A DNA stretch of 64,000 bases from Batkoa obscura (GCA_030770535.1 JASVEC010000010.1:248001-312000); one strand, 5' to 3'. Shown: positions 45,645 through 57,892, counted from the stretch's first letter. Program-made: numbers and translations. The notes: generated from the letters alone by a model not told the origin.

Positions 45645-46592
45645 TCAATTAATATTCCAAGGACACTTAAATGAATATGAATTATTTAATTTAGGCTTAT
45701 AACCTGTCCAAGATACTAATGGCAGTTCCAAGCTAATATGATAATTAAACATTAAATTTTGTTTACTTTCACAAACCTCTCTTAAACCCATTAATTGATC
45801 ATTAGAAGCTGAAGAAGTTCCAGGCAATATTATAGTCACAGGCAATATCAATGGTGATATATTTTGCGCTTTTAAAGCAACAGGTTTGGGTAATTTACCA
45901 GTTAATGAATTTGGAATTGTTACTATATTATTTTGTAAATCACCAGTAAGTGTAATTTGATTAATTACAATATCGATATAATTTAAATTTTGTACCCTTA
46001 AGTTAATATTAACTTGAGCTTGTAAGTTGTTATTGTTGGATTGAAATAAATTATTAAAACTAGTTTGATCGATTGGAGCATTAGTATTAGTTTGAGTAAC
46101 TGATATTAACTCCACTGTTGGTATCCTTGGCCATAAGAAAAAAGCACCTACACCAATACCGATTAATAATAAAATTGTGAAAATACCACAAATTAACGCT
46201 CCAGTACGTGATCGACAACAACAACAACAACAACGTATACAACAATTTTTCTTTTTTTTGGGACGTTTATGATGGGAATCATGATGGCTGTGGCGATGCG
46301 AGGTGGAATTATAAGCTATTTCTTCAGTCGCAGAGAAAGATTTTATAGATTCTTCTTGATAATTGGATTGAAATCGGTTCTGTGTAGGGCTATACATATT
46401 TAATCCACTACTCGATACTGATACTCGATTGGGGGATCTTAAATTATCGCTGGTAGCCATTGGGGAACTGGGTTTATTATATAAATAACTAGGTATTCGA
46501 TTATTATGGTCATAGTTGTTAGATGGTGTATTACTATCACGGGGTATTATTTCTCTGGATGCTTTTGAGTTGGTATCATTCAGATAATTCAT
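45645..46592 (-). CDS. LEA2-like single-pass membrane protein with Cys cluster
   Basis: A single exon of 315 codons. The first 95 residues are Ser/Asn-rich and look disordered. A His-rich patch (HRHSHHDSHHKRPKKKK) and a cysteine cluster CCIRCCCCCC (about 117-126) come directly before one membrane helix (about 131-154, ALICGIFTILLLIGIGVGAF). Such a cluster is typical of palmitoylated juxtamembrane sites. The C-terminal ~160 residues resemble the LEA2/NDR1-like beta-sandwich: VNINLRVQNLNYIDIVINQI then LTGKLPKPVALKAQNISPL. Similar fungal proteins are annotated as LEA-domain or vacuolar membrane proteins; function is unknown. It is divergent from CCDC124 with a 660-bp spacer. Confidence 0.72.
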   Translation of the reverse strand: MNYLNDTNSKASREIIPRDSNTPSNNYDHNNRIPSYLYNKPSSPMATSDNLRSPNRVSVSSSGLNMYSPTQNRFQSNYQEESIKSFSATEEIAYNSTSHRHSHHDSHHKRPKKKKNCCIRCCCCCCRSRTGALICGIFTILLLIGIGVGAFFLWPRIPTVELISVTQTNTNAPIDQTSFNNLFQSNNNNLQAQVNINLRVQNLNYIDIVINQITLTGDLQNNIVTIPNSLTGKLPKPVALKAQNISPLILPVTIILPGTSSASNDQLMGLREVCESKQNLMFNYHISLELPLVSWTGYKPKLNNSYSFKCPWNIN

Positions 46593-47252
46593 CTTTATTT
46601 ATATGAGGAAAGATATTAAATTAGATAGTAAAATAATTTTATTTATAAAAAAAGTTAAAATTTTTGTTTTAAGAGTATAGTTAAGGATTTTATACTTTAT
46701 GTGTTAACCCCCTTTTTCTCTTAATTAATCGATTTAAGACATTTTTAATACCTTAATTTTCTCTTTTTTGATAATCCCGTTATTCGTTTCTTGATTTATT
46801 TGACAAATTCCACATTTTTGCTATTTTAATAAAATTCAAGATTTACTAAATTAGTATTAAAATTTTAGTAAAATTCTTCAAATATAACATTATTAATGTT
46901 TATAATTAAATTTATTTATTATCATTATTATATAAAAATTAGTTATAACAGAAATATAAAATTTTATTCAATCTATACAACTGTAAATAATGCTGAATAA
47001 ACCCTCATTTTTTAGTAGCATACAAAAAATAATCCTCAATCAAAGCTAAATTTATTACTATATCAATAAAAATAGACTTTAAAACAACTACCATTCAACA
47101 TAAGCAACTTATTTTATTTCCTTACTTGATCAAAAATAGCTGCGAAAACCAAGCTTAAATTTAATTGGTTCCAGCTTTATTTCAGCTAAAATCAGATAAA
47201 ACAAAAACATCAATCAACACGACTATTACCTTTTAAATATCAATTATAAAAA
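46593..47252. promoter_or_regulatory. divergent upstream region
   Basis: About 660 bp between the LEA2-like and CCDC124 starts. AT-rich; no ORF or RNA gene seen; presumably holds both promoters. Confidence 0.45.
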
Positions 47253-47945
47253 ATGGCTCGTTTCAAAGGAGAAAACAGCAAAGTAACTGCAGCTAAAGAA
47301 AAGAAAGCTGCTGTTAAAGAAGAAAAAGCACAAAAAGAAAAAGCAGTTAAGGATGCGGCTGAAGATGAATATTGGAGTAAAGGGGCGAAGAAGGGAGGCA
47401 AAGCTGAAGATAAAGAAGCTAAAAAAGCGAGAGAAGCAGCTAAGAAGGCAGAACTAGAGTTACTGAAGAAGCAAGAAGAAGAAGAAATAAGCAAGATTAA
47501 AGTTAAAAAAAATAATAAATCAGCTGGGGATAAAAAACCAGTTAAAAAAGATGGCTCTTCCTCAGGAATGGATGGATTCTTGAATCAATTAAATGGGAAA
47601 GCAGAATATCAAGCTCGAAATATTGATGATGCTATTGATTTATTAGATACGATGAATGAAGGCGAACAGGCAATTAATATTAAATCTGGCGGCATTGAAT
47701 TACATCCAGAAAGAAGAGCTAAAGCGGCTTATACTCAGTTTGAAGCTAAAAGACTACCAATACTTAAAGAAGAAAACAAAGGGTTGAGATTAACTCAACT
47801 AAAACAACTACTTTGGAAGGAATGGCAAAAATCACCCGAGAATCCATTCAATCAAGCTCATTTAGGTTATAATGCTTCTAGACAGGATAAAGTAGACTTG
47901 GTTGACCAAACTAGAAAGGATATCGAAAGTCGACTTAAGATTTAA
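47253..47945 (+). CDS. CCDC124-like ribosome-associated protein
   Basis: A single exon of 230 codons. The N-terminus MARFKGENSKVTAAKEKKAA and the following Lys/Ala/Glu-rich helix with DEYWSKGAKKGGKAEDKEAK are typical of CCDC124. Then come ARNIDDAIDLLDTM and HPERRAKAAYTQFEAKRLP, followed by LKEENKGLRLTQLKQLLWKE and WQKSPENPFNQAHLGYN, the conserved C-terminal domain. In animals CCDC124 and in yeast the shorter Lso2 sit in the mRNA channel and tRNA site of idle 80S ribosomes and help restart translation. The full-length form with the C-terminal domain is present here, unlike yeast Lso2. Gene direction is divergent from the LEA2-like gene. Confidence 0.9.
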   Translation: MARFKGENSKVTAAKEKKAAVKEEKAQKEKAVKDAAEDEYWSKGAKKGGKAEDKEAKKAREAAKKAELELLKKQEEEEISKIKVKKNNKSAGDKKPVKKDGSSSGMDGFLNQLNGKAEYQARNIDDAIDLLDTMNEGEQAINIKSGGIELHPERRAKAAYTQFEAKRLPILKEENKGLRLTQLKQLLWKEWQKSPENPFNQAHLGYNASRQDKVDLVDQTRKDIESRLKI

Positions 47946-48347
47946 GGTTTTTTTTTTGTTATATAAAGTTAGGGGGATTTAAATAAGCTATTGGATTTTA
48001 TTTAGTTTTATTTATTATTAACATATTTTTATTAACTTCATTTTAAGTTTTTGATTACTTGACGTAATTTCACTATAATTCGTCGTTATCTATTACCATC
48101 ATTATTGTTAATCAGATAAATATTCTCTATTATTTTTGAATATTTTAATTTAAATTATCAGATATAAAGAATTTATTATTCAAATTTTATTGAATAAGAT
48201 AGCCAATGAACTCAAATTTACTGATAGTTATCGAAATTGTCGATGACTCATATTATAAAGATTGAATCATCAAAAAAATAAAATAAACACGATTATAAAT
48301 AAAGAAGAGAAAAATTAATTTTAATAAGTTTCTAAAAGATAAAATAA
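47946..48347. other. 0.4-kb intergenic region
   Basis: Between CCDC124 and IDH, both on +. Nothing recognised. Confidence 0.5.
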
Positions 48348-50524
48348 ATGTTGAGAAATTTTAATAAATTAGTTGCAACTGGAAGTACCAAGAAAGCACT
48401 TACTTTAAATGGGGCTAAGTATTGTAAGTTATTTAAAATATAAAGATTAGAAATTACTAAAAATTAATTATTAATTATTAATAATAAAGATTCCAGTAAT
48501 TCCAGGATTCAAGTTGATAATCCTGTAGTAGATATGGATGGGGATGAAATGACACGTATTATTTGGAAAAAGATAAAAGAAGAAGTATATTTATAAATTT
48601 AATAAGTTCTATAATAACATTAATAATATTCAATTCAACTTAGTTAATCTTACCTTATGTTAACTTGGATATTAAATATTATGATTTGGGTTTGAAAAAT
48701 AGAGATTCGGTAATCACAAATTAATAATAATATAATGATAAATTCAATTTAGTTTAATTTGATTTTAAAAAATAGACAGAAGATCAAGTTACGGTTGATG
48801 CTGCTGAAGCAGTCAAAAAATATAATGTAGGAATAAAATGTGCTACAATCACACCAGATGAAGGCCGAGTTAAAGGTAATCTTCTTTTTTCAATCCCACT
48901 TTTCCTACCACTAATTCGAATTTTAATTAATTGTAGAATATAATTTAAAATCGATGTATCGCTCACCTAATGGAACGATTCGTAATATCTTAGGAGGAAC
49001 TATATTTAGAGAACCTATCGTATTAAATAGTGTACCTAAAATTGTACCTGGATGGAAAAAACCAATTATTATTGGTCGACATGCGTTTGGGGATCAAGTA
49101 AATATTGGAATTAAATAACGTTGAAATATCTAACTTATGATTGAATACTAGTATCGTGCTACAGATTTAATTATTGATGAGCCAGGTAAATTAACAATGA
49201 AATTTACTCCTGAGGATGGAAGTAAACAGCCCACTACATACGAAATTTATGATTTTAAAGTAAAATACTTTTAAATAGGTTTGATCTTAAATTAATGGTT
49301 ATTTACTTTATTAGGGCCCTGGTGTTGCTTTAGGAATGTATAATATTGATGAAGTAAGATGGAATAATAATATATAATAATTAAATTGTTTACTAATTAT
49401 ATTTTATTTTAGTCGATTAAAGCATTTGCTCATTCTTGCTTTCAATTAGCTATCTTAAAAAAAAATCCATTATATTTAAGTACTAAAAATACAATTTTAA
49501 AGAAATATGATGGTAGATTTATGCAAATATTTCAACAAATTTATGAAAGGTAGATAAGATTATTATTGTTATTAACATTATGTTTTATTTTACATATTAA
49601 TATTAATTTTTTATATTTATATTTAATTAGTGATTATAAATCTCAATTTGAGTCTTTAAATATTTGGTATGAACATCGATTAATTGATGATTTAGTTGCC
49701 TTTGCTTTAAAATCTAATGGCGGTTTTGTTTGGGCAGCTAAAAATTATGATGGGTAAAAAAAGATTGATCTTGATATTCTATTACATTTATTAACTAATA
49801 TGAATTCTATTTAGTGACGTACAAGTAAATATAAAATTAATTGAAATTTAAAGTCTATTAACAACTTTTTTATAAAATTGTTTAGTCTGATATTTTAGCT
49901 CAAGGTAATTAATATTGATTAATATTATATGATGTTTATTAATTTTTAATTTAGGTTTTGGCTCCCTTGGTTTAATGACTAGTTATTTAATTTCACCTGA
50001 TGGTAAAACCATGGAAACTGAAGCTGCTCATGGTAATTTAAATAAGTTTATTTTTGTTACTTATATTCAATAATCTTCTATTATAGGTACTGTTACTCGT
50101 CATTATAGAGAACATCAAAAGGTAAGTTTATATTTCAACTTAACCTTTCCTTTTCAATTAACCAAAACTAATTTTTTCTTTTTCTTTTTTTTCTTTAGGG
50201 TAATGAAACTAGTACCAACTCTATTGCTTCTATTTTTGCATGGACCCGAGGATTAGCTCATCGAGCTAAATTAGATGATAATTCTAAATTATTACAATTT
50301 AGTAATAAATTAGAAAAAGCTACTTTAGATACTGTAGATGTAGATGGCAAAATGACTAAAGATTTAGCATTAGCTATTCATGGGGATAAGTAAATATTTT
50401 TTGAATGAAGTTAAATTGAACAGATATTAATTAATCGTTAACTAGGTTGAATAGAAGCCATTATGTCAATACAGAAGAATTTTTAAATCTTGTAGCTCAA
50501 AGGGTTAAAAAGGAGTTGAATTGA
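48348..50524 (+). CDS. IDP1: NADP-dependent isocitrate dehydrogenase, probably mitochondrial
   Basis: About fifteen exons, the most fragmented gene here. Exon 1 is 48348-48423 and exon 2 starts at 48490. The product begins [20 protein letters not shown], an amphipathic basic leader expected of a mitochondrial import signal. Conserved blocks in order: [170 protein letters not shown] and [15 protein letters not shown]. It converts isocitrate to 2-oxoglutarate and supplies NADPH. A 10-nt micro-exon (49815-49824) encodes the middle of NYDGDVQSDILAQG; the conserved DGDVQSD is only restored by including it. Confidence 0.94.
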
Positions 50525-50941
50525 TTGAGGACAGGTTTTTGATGATATTAAAATAAAGGAAGAGCTTTGAATGATTTTTGTTTTATTTTATTTTATTTCT
50601 GCTACACCCTTTAAATATACAAGTTATAATTTCTAAATTATTGCACAATTATTTTCAACTTGATATTATTGTAAATACACTATTACCTTATGTTGTAATA
50701 ACATGAAAATTAACTGATTTGGACCTGAATTTTATATTTTGAATTTCTCCTTAAAAGTAAGAGATAATTGTCCTATTGATTTAATTGGTTGATTTTGACC
50801 ATGTCAACACATTAAGAAGTGGCTTAAAAACAATTTTAAATTTAAAAATAATATTATTTTATAAAATTTAAAAAAAGTAAACTCAAATAAAACAATCAAT
50901 TAAATATAAACTAATCTAAGCCATTAGATAATCCATAAAAA
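50525..50941. other. 0.4-kb intergenic region
   Basis: Between IDH and twinfilin, same strand. Nothing recognised. Confidence 0.5.
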
Positions 50942-52795
50942 ATGACTAGTCTAAGAAGTGGAATATTAATCTCTCCTCAATTAGATACTTTTATACGTGA
51001 AGAACGTTCAAAAGATACCTCTTCTGTTCATCTAATCCAAATTAAAGTAACTGATTCCACTCTAGTCCTAGATACCTTTTCTGAAGGTTCCATCCCCATC
51101 ACCATGGCTACTTTCATCGATTCTATAACCCCCAAAGAAGCACGCTTCTATTTCTTACGAGTAAGTAAAGATCAATGGTGTTTTGTATCCTATATCCCTG
51201 ATGGTACAGTTAAAATAAAAGAAAGAATGTTGTATGCAAGTTCAAAACAACAACTAAAGGATTTATTTGGCAGTAAGTTTATTCTATCGGATCACCATTT
51301 TACAAGTGTTTTGGAGATTAAGTCTTCTGGGGAGTATTTAAATAGAGTATTGGGACCAGCAAGCGGGGGTATAAAGGGAGGAAATAAGTTAGCTGATAGA
51401 ATGAAAAATTTAAAAGTTACAGGAGAAGAAAGGAAGGCCCTTTTATCTAAAGTAGAATTAAGTAGGGAAGAAGCAGTAAGTTTTTATATTAATCTTTATA
51501 GTAGTATTTCATTTTTTATGTTAAATAGAGAGAGCAAGAAGATACTGCGAGAGAAGAAATTGCCAAAGCCTTGTTAAATAGAGGAAATGAAGCTGGTAAT
51601 CAACCCAATTTAGCTACATTTAATTCGGGTGGGTTTCATCAAGTGGCTATACCATTATTCGAAAATACTAAACAAAGTATTCAAAAGTTGGGTTTGGGTG
51701 AATTGGCTTGGATTGAAATGGTAATTTTTATTTTCTTTATAATGTTAATAAGAAACAAAATAATATAAGTTTAATATAAATTAATTCAATATTAATTTAT
51801 TGAATTTAATTAGGCTGTTACGGATAAAAAAGATGGAATTGAAGTAATCTCTGAAAAAAACAATGATCAAATTCAATTTTGGAGAAAAGAAAGTTTAATC
51901 CCATTTCCTGAACATAATGAACCTAGGTTTTATCTAACAGTTATTGGGGAACAATATCCAAAAGAAGTTGAAAAGAAAGAAATATCTAAAAATATAAAAC
52001 CTTCAACAATGAAACAACATACTTGGCCTATTGTAAATGAAAATAATAAAATTACGGATGAGGAATTTAAAGACAATAATGAAGAAAAGGAAGAAGACAG
52101 TAAAAGTGATAAAGGAGAAATCGAAAGTCCAATTGAAGAAAAAGATGAACTAGTCGAAGAAAATAATAGTAATAATGAAGAAGAACAAGAACAAAAACAA
52201 GAAGTAGAAAGTAAGATTCGTACAGATCTTACATATGGTAATTATTTATTTATTTATTATTATAATTATTATATGTTTGTCTTTTATTATTAATTTATAG
52301 TACTTATTTATTCTTGTCCGCCAAGTTCACCACCAAGATTAAGAATGGTATATTCGACTACTGTAGCTCAATTAATTACACAAATTCAAAAAGAAAATAT
52401 ACCATTAAATTATAAGGTAAATATAATATTAAGATAATCACAATGATACTATTTATTTAATTTACATTTCTCCCTGATATTAGATTGAATTATTTGATAA
52501 TATACCAAAATTTCAACAAAAATTTCAACTCTTGTATGATAAAATTAGTAATAAAGAAAGTGGAGGAGTGTTTAAATTAGACACTAAATTATCTTTGTCT
52601 CATTTAGTTCATTCTTCTCATCAACAACATAAATTAGATATTAAAAGAGATCAAGAATTGGAAAATTTAAGACCTAAATTTGGTAAGGGATTAGCAGCCA
52701 ATAATGGCCCACATCCATTGTTTGGTGGAATAGCATTGGCCGGGATGACTAATGATAGGAATCAAGCGAAAAATGATTTGTTCGAGAGGAAATAA
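50942..52795 (+). CDS. twinfilin-like actin-binding protein with two ADF-H domains
   Basis: Five exons (50942-51475, 51529-51720, 51814-52237, 52301-52416, 52484-52795) join in phase to 525 residues. The first ADF-homology domain is GILISPQLDTFIREE through VHLIQIKVTDSTLVLDTF, ARFYFLRVSKDQWCFVSYIP and IKERMLYASSKQQLKDLFG. The second is FENTKQSIQKLGLGELAWIE, then FYLTVIGE, VLIYSCPPSSPPRLRMVYST and LNYKIELFDNIPKFQ. Twinfilin binds ADP-actin monomers and capping protein to limit filament growth in the cytoplasm. The usual length is about 330-350 residues. The excess comes from the linker, from an acidic Glu/Asn insertion at about residues 323-378 inside the second domain, and from a C-terminal extension with GPHPLFGGIALAGMTND. 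Twinfilin is the best match; another tandem ADF-H protein is possible. Confidence 0.82.
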
Positions 52796-53796
52796 AGTGT
52801 TGAAGTTTTTTAGGTTTTATGTAATTTGAGTTTGTATTGGACTTTGAGTTTATTTAATTAGTTGTAGTTTAATTTAGAGAATTTAAAAATATTAAAGTTT
52901 TAAGATGGAATTATTAATAATCTAATGTTCAAATGCTAACTCTCTTTTAAACAAACAAATGTAGGCCATTTTAAATAAAAAACAACCTTAAACCGATATA
53001 ATATAATAACATAATATAGAGTATCAGTTTTAAGTTATAAAATTATATCATAAGAAAAATTAATAAATCATGGAATTATAAATTAATAATTTAATTCAAG
53101 CTATAAATAAGATAAAAAGATATTAAACAATCGAATAATTTCAAATAAGTTAATTGTTTAAATGCTATAAAATAATTCATTTTTAATATGTTAAAATTAA
53201 TAATTAAATTTTAAATAATAAGGTACTAGAACTTTGATTTATTCTTTAAATTGATTTTTATTGAATTTTACATTAAACTTAGTTATGGTGTAAGATGACC
53301 CCAGTATTGGTAAAGAATATAATATTAGTATTAATCTTCTTAAATGCTAATATAGCTATTTATCTAATATTTTATTTTCAATATTCAATACTTATTAGAT
53401 GATAATTTAATAAATGCAATTTTGTTAAATCATAAAAGCAAGTAAACATTTTATTTTTTAGTCAGAACTAAAAATAAAAACTCAATGAAACTTTGAGTTA
53501 CTAATAAAATTGAACCCTTTTCATCTGATAAAGCTTTATAAAAATAAAATCTAACACTTGGCAAATTAAGCTTTAACAGAAACAAGACTTAAATTAATCC
53601 AATTTATCCACATGATTTCTACTATCCATCCATAATTAAACTTGAACAAAAATGTTAAAAAACCTGCAAATTTCGAAGCCCAAATTAGTAAGCTATAAAA
53701 GTAAAGCAATAAATATAAAATTCTCGAATCTCGATTGGAATTTTTTTATACTCATTTGCTTTACATTTAATATCCCAATCTAATTCCCCTAAAAAA
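52796..53796. other. 1-kb intergenic region
   Basis: Between twinfilin and GTP cyclohydrolase, same strand. Very AT-rich, nothing recognised. Confidence 0.5.
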
Positions 53797-55021
53797 ATGG
53801 CATTGAACTCAATCAATACTACTACTGTCAATGGTGAACTCATAAAAGAAAACAAAAAACCAGAGTTCGATTTTGGTAGTTCGGGTACCACTAGTGATGC
53901 TGAAATCAATGAAGTTAACGGACAATTCAACAAATTAGATTTAAATAAAAGTTTACAACCACATAGTATGTTAAGAGTTAACTCTGCTGTAGATTTAGAT
54001 GGTTTGTCATGGCCTAGTAAGTGATTGTTATTCTTAATTGTTTATTTGTTTAAAATTAGTAATTAACAAGAAAAGTATGTTTGTTTTTGTGTTTTTTTAC
54101 TGAAATTTTGTTCCAATAGGTAAAGGTACACGTCAAAGAAGTAACGAAACAGAAGAACAAAAAGAAAAGCGATTAAACAAATTGGCTGAGGCTGTTAAAA
54201 CTATGTTAGAATGTGTTGGTGAAGATCCAGAAAGAGAAGGTATATTAAAAACACCAATGAGATATGCCAAAGCTATGTTATTCTTTACTAAAGGCTATGA
54301 ACAGAATATCAAAGGTAATTATTATAAAACTTCAATACTGAAAATCGTTCTAATGAATTTTTATATAGATTTAATTAATGATGCTATGTTTAATGAAGGT
54401 AATAAAGGAGTTTATTTATTGTTTATTATTTATTTTAATTTAACTTTTAATTTTAATTTCATTATTTAGATCATGAAGAAATGGTAATTGTAAAAAATAT
54501 TGATATATTTTCTTTATGTGAACATCATTTAGTACCATTTACTGGAAAGGTAATAACCCGTCTTTGTTAATCAATAATACAAGCAATCTAATAAAAAAAA
54601 TATAGATCTCAATAGGTTATTTACCTAACGGAAAAGTATTAGGATTGAGTAAATTAGCTCGTATAGCAGAAATGTTTTCACGTAGATTACAAGTACAAGA
54701 AAGGTTAACTCGTCAAATTGCTGAAGCTTTAGATGAAATCCTTAAGCCTCAAGGGGTAGCTGTTGTTATGGAATCTAGGTAAGTTAATCTCTTTATTCTT
54801 TATATTTTGTTATTACTACAGCGATCGTGATTTGAGATTTGTTGTTGGTTTCATTTACCTTATCAATTATTAATTAACATCTTATTTAATATAGTCATCT
54901 TTGTATGGTAATGAGAGGAGTACAAAAACCAGGATCTTCGACAGTTACTTCTTGTATGTTAGGTCAATTTCGTAAAGATCCAAAAACAAGGGAAGAATTT
55001 TTGTCCCTTATTAAACATTAG
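53797..55021 (+). CDS. FOL2: GTP cyclohydrolase I
   Basis: Exon 1 is 53797-54016; at least five more exons follow, including one of about 25-30 nt around 54370 (DAMFNE). The disordered N-terminus of about 75 residues precedes the catalytic body: [40 protein letters not shown], the zinc and active-site motif [12 protein letters not shown], then [60 protein letters not shown] and [14 protein letters not shown]. All metal ligands (Cys and His of CEHH, Cys of SSHLCM) are present. The enzyme opens GTP to dihydroneopterin triphosphate, the first step of folate and pterin synthesis in the cytosol. The protein length is normal for a fungal enzyme with an N-terminal extension. Confidence 0.94.
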
Positions 55022-55240
55022 AATTACAATATTATCAATCCATTTAATTGTTTATTTCTATTATATTCAAATACCAATAACATTCGATTATTCTTTTTTT
55101 AAATATATAAATAAAAAGCATAAGTTTTGTAGTTTTATTAAGTTAATAAAAATATAAGATTTAAAAAAAAGGAATCTACATTTTATAAAATAATTGTCGT
55201 ATTTTCTTATTCAAATTAATTTATATTCATACAATTTTAT

Positions 55241-56813
55241 TTAATAAATAACTACTTTATCCCCACCTGCCAAAAAAAACCAAAAAATAGCACCTAAAGA
55301 TCGAATAAATGCAGCTAACCCAAAAATAGAACCCCAACCATAATTGTTTTCTAACATCCAACCAGTTAAATAAACAGCTAATTGACCAGGTAATGTAGCA
55401 AATGTATTACCCAAAGCAAAAATTAACCCTGCGTGATTAGGTGCAATATCATGTTGGTTAGTAGATAAAGAGGCTAAGGTTAAACCTGATAATCCCATTG
55501 TTAAAGTTAACATTAATAAAGCCATATTAATGTTTTTGTCTTGATATATGGTCAAGATCATAAAAATAGAAGGGCCTAACATTCCAATTATTTGGAACCA
55601 AAGTCGAAGTTTGGAAACTGGAATATTTTTTGATTTTTGTAAATAATCTGAATAAAACCCTGCACAGATACCTAGGATTCCTTGGGCAGCATAAGGTAAT
55701 GCTATGAAAAAGAGGGAAATTATTATTTAATTTGATAGAAAATAATGAGTAGAAGATAAATTACCTGAATAAACCCCTAATTCTGTTATTTCTTTTTGGA
55801 ATGTTTGTTGAAAATAAGTAGGTAACCAATTAATTAAGATATAAAAAGACCATGAAGAACAGAATTGATTAGTTAATATAGCCCATACTTCTTTACTTGT
55901 AAATATTTTTATCCATGGAGCGGAGATTATATCTTGATAAAATAAATGAAAGACACTTTTATTTATAATGACAGTTTCTTCATTGCTTTCCTACAGGTAT
56001 TTTAAATAAGAATAATAAATTTAAATTAAACTTACTAAACTTTGGTAATCTTCATAAATCCTACTCTCAGGTTGACTTTTACCAAAATAAAACCAAATCA
56101 AAGTCCAAACTAAACTCATTATACCAAAACAATAAAATATCCATTTCCAATTTTCTTCTGTTGCTAAAGGTGCAGCTATTAAAGCAGCTAATGGTGAACC
56201 TGCATAAGAAAAGGAAGTTAATATTGATACGGCTGTCGATCGTTGATTTTTTAATGCCCACTTTGATATGATGGAATGAGAAGCTGGGAAAGATACACCT
56301 GATTACAATGGTTAGAAAGAGATTATTATAAACGTAAAAATAAATTTTTATTTATTACCTTCTCCTAAACCTAATAAAATTCGAATTAAACATAATCCAC
56401 CCACGCCCCAACTGGAAAATAATGGGGTGATTAAAGTGAATATAGTCCATGATAAACCAGCTTTAATAATAAGAAAAAAACATATAAAAGAATAATAAAT
56501 TACTACTTACCAAAAATTAAGATAGATTTGCCACCATATTTATCCGCTAAAATACCGCCCAATATTTGAGTAATAATATAGCCATAAAAAAAAGAACTTA
56601 ATATTAAACCTTGTTCAGATAAGTTCCAATGAAATTGTTTTGCCATTGGGATAATGGCTAGAGCTAAATTGGAGCGATCTATTTTTTCATTTATTCATTT
56701 GCTTTTTTATAATATATACAGGTTTACTCTATACCTGCATAACTGATTAATAGCCCTATAGATAATAGTAGGATGATTCCAAATTGTTGTTTAGTTAAGG
56801 TAGTGTTTAACAT
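55241..56813 (-). CDS. major-facilitator anion transporter, SLC17/ACS-like
   Basis: Reads leftward from ATG at 56813 ([20 protein letters not shown]) through several short introns to the stop at 55241. Segments recognised in order: [20 protein letters not shown] then [20 protein letters not shown] (TM2), [16 protein letters not shown] (the MFS loop 2-3 motif), [68 protein letters not shown] and, near the end, [20 protein letters not shown] followed by [18 protein letters not shown]. The last block is typical of SLC17/ANTR carriers of phosphate or organic anions. Asn-Gln-His-Asp-Ile-Ala-Pro is the strongest family marker. Substrate not predictable. It is convergent with GTP cyclohydrolase, 220 bp away. 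Confidence 0.87.
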
Positions 56814-57545
56814 TGAGAAATGACTATTCTTGAGTAGATGCTAATAGATTTTAGTTGAAAAGTTTAAAGTGACTGTTGATTAATTGGTTCCTCTACAAGG
56901 AATTTTTTGAAATTCTTAATCTTTAAAAAAATAGGTAATCAGACTATTACTATTCGGGATTTTAGATCTAATTTTAACTTTAAGCAAAGAATTAAATTTT
57001 GGATTTTTTTACAGAACAGGATTTTGAACTTTATAAATGAAGCAACTATTAGGGTTTTGCTTATAGTTAATAAATTGAATATATACAAAATCTCATATTC
57101 ATTATTTTTTTAATACTTTTTTAAAAATTCACTTTGTAAAAAAATTACATTGTTAAAGATCTAAAATACCAATAATCCGATTATCTCTATTTCCCAGAGA
57201 TTAAAATTTCTAAAATTCCTTCCAAAGGGAAGACACCAAAGTGAGTGTTTTTGCGTAAGTACTAGTGTTTTTTTTTAGTTTATTTGCTTTTTCTCAACCT
57301 TTATCTTCAACAATGATTCCTGTGTCTCGATTGAACCGATAAAGAATTTACTTTCCAGAATTATTATGTTAATTAAATCATAAAGCCCTTCCTTCTTACT
57401 TTTAAAATAAGCTGTTATGTACTCCTTCTTGATATCATCTTTGTAAAGCACCACTTCCCACGATCAATTAGACCATTGTGTATTGAGTATTTTACATAAT
57501 TCAACTCTTCATTTGGAATAATATGTTTACAAAACATTTCACTAA

Positions 57546-57644
57546 TTGGGGAGTATTTTTATATTTAAGAATTTTATTAATAATTTTTCCACTCAAATAG
57601 CGCTTGACAGATGGAAAAGGTGATGAAGTTAAAAAACATCCCTA
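57546..57644 (-). mobile_element. quasi-palindromic MITE-like element, copy 7
   Basis: Left end ATTGGGGAGTATTTTTATAT, core TCCACTCAAATAGCGCTTGA, right end TTAAAAAACATCCCTAA. Confidence 0.83.
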
Positions 57645-57892
57645 AGTGGAAATTTGGCGGATTTCTGAATTTGAAAATTGGCTTAATTTCAGTTGAAGAG
57701 TTTAGAGTGACTGACTGTTGGTTTAACTGGTTAGTTATAAAAAATCATAGAAACAAGTCAGTGGTTAATGCTCATCCCTATTGGGAAGTTGAGAGTTCGA
57801 CTCTTCAGGAAAGTATCAGTTTGGACTTTAGCAAGTACAACTTTGGATGTGATTTTTATTAGTTAGAATCATCTTGATGCTTTCTAAAAGTT

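Noticed and set aside
56907-57113. 68-codon open frame upstream of the chitin synthase region
   Set aside because: Composition is that of translated AT-rich spacer, with no motif and no splice-supported extension.
57711-57815. Functional tRNA gene
   Set aside because: A and B boxes are present, but the acceptor, D and T stems do not pair, so only a relic is claimed.
57611-57862. 83-codon open frame
   Set aside because: It starts inside a MITE and runs through the tRNA-box-like segment; no protein-like pattern beyond chance.
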